Made by a program: the position numbers and the translations under genes
In this document: positions 8,519 through 11,214 of the stretch, piece by piece
Numbering within the stretch: the stretch's first letter is position 1
How the letters are laid out: each line of letters starts with the position of its first letter
Assembly: GCF_000003605.2 (NCBI RefSeq)
Contig: NW_003137836.1
Location: 20,574-31,787 of the forward strand
Direction of reading: 5' to 3'
DNA from: Saccoglossus kowalevskii
Lineage: Eukaryota; Hemichordata; Enteropneusta; Harrimaniidae
DNA length: 11,214 nucleotides
Notes under the pieces: generated by a model
Seen by the model: only the letters and a program-made list of their open reading frames with translations
Database searches by the model: none
Told to the model about the DNA's origin: nothing

Positions 8519-8561
8519 AAAAGTTACGGAAGAAAGAAAAAAAGAAGAAAGAAGAAAAAAA
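8519..8561 (+). repeat. polypurine (A/G) tract
   Basis: This is an almost pure GAA/AAG-rich stretch, broken only by GTTAC near its start. It produces the Lys/Arg-rich end of a 118-codon frame (8303-8659), which for that reason is not believed to be a gene. Confidence 0.7.
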
Positions 8562-8572
8562 CGAACGATAAT

Positions 8573-8608
8573 AATAGGTGCCTAGCCCTACGGGCTTGGG
8601 CCCCTAAA
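8573..8608 (+). mobile_element. GGTGCCTAG...GGGCCCCTAA hairpin motif, likely repeat terminus
   Basis: AGCCC-TAC-GGGCT at 8584-8596 is a perfect 5-bp stem with a 3-nt loop, extended by a CC/GG pair across a T-T mismatch. Eight bases later comes CTAA. From memory, very similar GAA-rich plus GGTGCCTAGC...GCTTGGGCCCC sequences are dispersed in marine animal genomes, so I take this as the end of a repeat family. The hairpin-spacer-CTRR layout recalls Helitron 3' ends, though the base after CTAA is A, not the expected T. Confidence 0.4.
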
Positions 8609-8823
8609 TATCGAAATGGAAATGGTAAAGAAAATGCCCGGATGTATCAGACTTCTTGATTTTCTGTATTAAAAATGTTATTATGTCAAACTGTTTGTTT
8701 TTTGAATTGTTTTGCAATAGACATAATTTTCGACCTTGAACATTTCCATGTGATGTTTCTATATGTCGTTGAAAATTATGCTGTTAAGAAATTATTTCAT
8801 ATGTTCATGAAACGGTTCTTGTC

Positions 8824-8938
8824 GCTTTGAAGATTGGCTACGGACGACTGACTTCGAAACGTTCCACCCAGATCGGACGTCGCTGTCGGATGTGGATGGA
8901 ACGTCTAACGTCAGTCTTCCGTACGCCATCTTTAAAGC
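8824..8938. repeat. long imperfect inverted repeat (115-nt foldback)
   Basis: The left arm 8824-8870 and right arm 8893-8938 are about four fifths complementary. Long paired runs include GCTTT.AAGAT, TACGG, GACTGAC and ACGTTCCA. The loop is 22 nt (8871-8892). The region is more GC- and CpG-rich than its surroundings. It could be a foldback transposon remnant, or if transcribed, a pre-miRNA-like hairpin; nothing in the sequence settles which. Confidence 0.75.
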
Positions 8939-9246
8939 AATAACCCCCTTTAAGAACATATGGAATCATTTCAGCGATTTATTTACAGAATAATTTGTGT
9001 ATTTTGCACAAATTTCAAGCAACAACTAGTTTGGCGCTACTAGTTTCTTGAGTGATATATTACGTTCAAAATCATGTGATTTCTCGAAATGCACACTAAT
9101 TAAGTAATTTGTTGCTGTAACAGTTAATGAAAACTAAATGTGTAAGTGTGGCCAATAGTACGAGAGTGAAATATCAACGTGCTTCTGCATTCTCCATGAA
9201 TTTCGTAACTTTCTATGATCACGTTAAAGAAAAAACCTGTTTTAGA
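8939..9246. other. no gene seen
   Basis: AT-rich. A small inverted repeat (AACTAGT, 8-nt spacer, ACTAGTT) near 9025-9046 is the only structure I see. Confidence 0.5.
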
Positions 9247-9432
9247 TTACATCAGTTTTTCGATTATTTTTTCAGCTCGTAACAATAGAATCATTGGCAC
9301 GGTTCCAGAAGCCGTACCTACACACGAATTGGTGACGTCACAAAATACATGACCTTCAATCGGGGTCGTTTCCTCGGTATACACGAATTGGTATATACAA
9401 ATTATAATAAAGATACTTAAAACATTACACAT
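9247..9432 (-). CDS. short unrecognised ORF with hydrophobic N-terminus, 61 codons
   Basis: From an ATG at 9432 (minus) the frame encodes a hydrophobic start (LSIFIIICIYQFVYT) like a signal peptide or membrane anchor, followed by a short segment with two Cys and a TAA at 9247. The frame is open upstream of the ATG as well, so the start is uncertain. A 12-bp direct repeat (ACACGAATTGGT at 9322-9333 and 9381-9392) and a palindromic TGACGTCA at 9333-9340 lie inside it. AT-rich DNA easily gives such hydrophobic frames, so I give it little weight. Confidence 0.1.
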   Translation of the reverse strand: MCNVLSIFIIICIYQFVYTEETTPIEGHVFCDVTNSCVGTASGTVPMILLLRAEKIIEKLM

Positions 9433-9665
9433 AAGGTAAAACAAATCACGTGACAATATAATGATAATAACGTTAATAAATCCTAGCTTAACAGTTGAAC
9501 AGAACGATCATATATGATATGAACAAACAAAAGAATACACTCAGTCACACTTATTTAACTTTTTATTTACTCAACTTTCGCCTACTTACTTTTTTAGTTA
9601 TTCATTATTAACTTTATTACATTTTAAACACCAAATTAGAAATGTAAAATTTTCTACACGGTTGT
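9433..9665. other. AT-rich sequence, possibly LINE 3' UTR
   Basis: No gene seen. A CACGTGAC E-box lies at 9447-9454. The right-hand part leads into the AATAAA and (TTATC)n tail at 9666-9699, so some of it may be the untranslated end of a LINE, but no coding remnant is attached. Confidence 0.4.
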
Positions 9666-9699
9666 AATAAAGCTGTTATCTTATCTTATCTTATCTTAT
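9666..9699 (+). mobile_element. LINE-type 3' end: AATAAA and (TTATC)n tail
   Basis: AATAAA at 9666-9671 is followed after 4 bp by four TTATC units and a partial fifth. This organisation is that of a non-LTR retrotransposon tail. The tail runs directly into the SINE-like repeat at 9697, so the two are nested, or that repeat uses this tail as its insertion site. Confidence 0.5.
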
Positions 9700-9827
9700 A
9701 GTCAGTCGGGTCCGGGGTCGGGTCACAATAAAACGGGGAAGTGGTTGCATATTACGGCGTAGCCAACATGGGAAATGAAAAACCGCACAATATAAATGAC
9801 ATGGGTTCGAATCACACTAGATACACA
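9697..9827 (+). mobile_element. SINE-like repeat, copy 2 (short form)
   Basis: This is the second copy of the repeat at 3449-3663, in the opposite orientation. It begins TATAGTCAGT and ends ATACACA. Box A-like CGGGGAAGTGG is at 9734-9744 (9 of 11 to consensus) and box B GGTTCGAATCA at 9804-9814 (last base changed). The stretch CACAATAAAACGG and the stretch ATGGGAAATG plus AAAAACCGCACAAT are conserved exactly between copies. Relative to copy 1 it lacks about 84 bp near its 5' end. A 67-codon frame across it has no protein character. Confidence 0.65.
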
Positions 9828-9890
9828 CTCAACAGAACCGAAGCAATCGGAAACCAGCAATCAGCAAAACAAAATCAGCTTGAAAAGATA

Positions 9891-9914
9891 GTGGGTTCGA
9901 GTCCCGCTCAGAGC
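9891..9914 (+). other. tRNA-like T-arm with box B
   Basis: GTGGG-TTCGAGT-CCCGC folds as a correct 5-bp T stem with a 7-nt T loop, and the box B GGTTCGAGTCC (9894-9904) is a full match. It is followed by seven bases and CACC, as in a tRNA 3' end. No box A and no acceptor partner can be found upstream, so it is a fragment of a tRNA-derived element, either a separate SINE piece or the second half of a composite with the preceding repeat. Confidence 0.4.
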
Positions 9915-10205
9915 CACCGTAAAAACGTAAATCAAGTAAACTAACCGTAACAAGTAAACAAAAAAACTTCGCGAAAAATAATAAACTTCACGAAACTCCA
10001 CCATGCAAAACTGAATGAATAAATAATAAAAAACTTACATCTTAAACTGGACGACGCGCAATTTGTTCAACAGTTTCCAGATTGTGACAAGAGATAAACA
10101 AGACCCAAGTCAGGTAAGTTTTGTTAAAGCGTCGATGGCGCTCCCTATATTACGAAAACACAATTCAGGCAATAGACAAATCATTTGTTTGCATGACTAC
10201 CCACA

Positions 10206-10270
10206 TGGTTCAGTGGATATGTACAATGCCAGCAATGTGAGAGATTGCTGGTTCGAATCCAGTAATGCTA
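10206..10270 (+). mobile_element. tRNA-derived segment with canonical box A and box B
   Basis: TGGTTCAGTGG at 10206-10216 matches the Pol III box A consensus at every position, and GGTTCGAATCC at 10250-10260 matches box B at every position, 33 bp apart as in a tRNA gene. The T arm folds (GCTGG, loop TTCGAAT, CCAGT) and the D stem is three of four pairs. The anticodon arm does not form, and the acceptor strands (10199-10205 and 10264-10270) do not pair. It is therefore not a working tRNA but the head of a SINE or a tRNA pseudogene. It is not similar to the 3449/9697 repeat outside the boxes. Confidence 0.55.
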
Positions 10271-10334
10271 GTGAGAACAAAAACAGACACGAGGAGCATT
10301 GTTGCTATCAAATGGGTCCCTTCTTTTGTATTGG

Positions 10335-10394
10335 CCCCCTAAGGATTGCTGATCCCCCTTTCTAACTCTTCCCCCCAAAATAATATATCGCCCC
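10335..10394 (-). other. four C-runs (G-runs on minus strand)
   Basis: C-runs of 5, 5, 6 and 4 at 10335, 10354, 10371 and 10391 are separated by 12-14 nt. On the minus strand these are four G-runs, a weak G-quadruplex candidate because the loops are long. Confidence 0.3.
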
Positions 10395-11214
10395 TTTTCG
10401 AATGTATTGACCCACAAATTAATGAATATTCATGAACACAGAAACTGCTACATCATGAATAAATGTAGAACTATCATGTATGCTATCAGAAAGCATTTTT
10501 GGCACAATTTACTGAAAAGACGAGTTTTTCATTGCTCATGAATATTATTTTTTGCAAATTAGATGATTATTTCAACCAATCGTGCAACTCCCCGTCGGAA
10601 TACAAAACGCGCGCTTTCTCTGTGTTTCGCTCATTGCATCACGAGAAAAAATAGATATAGTATACTGATCGACATACTTTTATCAGTTATAAACTTGTTA
10701 GTAGTTCCAAAATATGTTGAAATGTTCAAACATCATTTATTGAGTGCAAATGCTAATCTCATTATTAGACTTAGTCGCAAAAAACGTGAAAAAAATAGGC
10801 TCACCATAAGACATACTAAAGTTGCATAATGAGTTAACGGACTGCAAGAAGACAAAAAAATAAATGGCCATGATCTGAACTTAGTCCCACAACTGAACTG
10901 ACACAGCAAAAAATAAAAACTGAATTAAAAAAAAATATTCTATATTGATTACAAAATCACAATAATTTATCTCCCTCTGATCGAGATCTTAATGTCACAA
11001 TTGAAGAAAACCAATCATGCAAACAACGCCTGTAGTTTTGTGTTTTTGTTGACAATAAACTAAGTTGGGGAAACATTAAGAACGCTTGTGGTCAAGTAAA
11101 TATATATTACTCTTACAGGCAGACACACATGTAAAGTGCCTTGTCTATTTTCGCAAAATCAGCTAACGATTCAGCACCTCTATATACGAGAGAAATGTTC
11201 ACATGAACAACATG
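10395..11214. other. no gene seen; AT-rich
   Basis: An 88-codon frame at 10563-10829 is rich in Arg/Lys/Asn and lacks any motif. A short CpG-containing stretch near 10575-10635 (CCAATC, ACGCGCGC) stands out from the AT-rich background but has no transcript evidence. The remainder to the window end shows no repeat or RNA gene. Confidence 0.5.

Noticed and set aside
8303-8659. 118-codon plus-strand frame
   Set aside because: It lies across repeat sequence; its Lys/Arg-rich end is the polypurine tract and it has no domain.
8851-8866. CGAAAC near CTGAC in the foldback, checked as a hammerhead ribozyme core
   Set aside because: The required CTGANGA core is absent; only GAAA-like sequence is present.
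10081-10119. Possible micro-exon: TTTCCAG acceptor-like at 10074-10080 and CAG|GTAAGT donor at 10111-10119
   Set aside because: The donor is a perfect consensus match, but the 33-bp exon has no support and adjacent sequence is repeat-derived.
10563-10829. 88-codon plus-strand frame next to a CpG-containing stretch
   Set aside because: Composition is that of translated AT-rich DNA; no domain, promoter or splice support.
228-11060. GTTGACAATAAA shared near 228 and near 11049, considered as element borders
   Set aside because: A single 12-bp match in AT-rich sequence 10.8 kb apart is close to chance and nothing else is shared.

Overview
The window looks like AT-rich, repeat-laden, non-coding DNA from an animal nuclear genome. 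The remnants of non-LTR retrotransposons, tRNA-derived (Pol III) short elements, minisatellites and diverged tandem repeats, with no dense open frames or bacterial-type signals, suggest a marine invertebrate (mollusc, amphioxus, hemichordate or echinoderm). This placement is inferred from repeat style only. No host gene can be supported. Almost every open frame of 60-120 codons has repeat-driven or haphazard composition and lacks family motifs.

Layout. 1-45 is an (ATTT)n microsatellite. 93-229 is a short GC-rich insert bounded by 10-bp direct repeats. 1349-1522 looks like a small non-autonomous DNA transposon (hAT-like ends). 2232-2683 is the clearest element: the C-terminal zinc-knuckle end of a LINE reverse-transcriptase ORF with its 3' UTR, an AATAAA and a (TTCA)n tail; a second possible LINE-type tail, (TGAT)n, ends at 2829. 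3047-3177 holds an 85-bp-spaced duplication. 3449-3663 (minus) and 9697-9827 (plus) are two copies of one SINE-like repeat with box A/box B promoter motifs. 3814-4149 is a 16-bp minisatellite of about 20 units.

4150-7125 is mostly featureless, with one unrecognised 115-codon frame on the minus strand (5721-6068). 7160-8660 is the most structured part: a diverged tandem array with a 129-bp period, then three modules combining a YY1-like ATGGCGG core with a CACGTGAC E-box (two identical over 35 bp), then (GAA)n, a polypurine tract and a hairpin-plus-CTAA motif. 8824-8938 can fold into a long hairpin. 9666-9699 is a LINE-type AATAAA plus (TTATC)n tail that abuts the second SINE-like copy. 10206-10270 is a separate tRNA-like segment with canonical box A and box B.

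There is no operon-like organisation and no evidence of genes acting together. The interest lies in the repeats: how they nest, and why particular short stretches in the 7.2-8.7 kb block stay identical while their surroundings have drifted.
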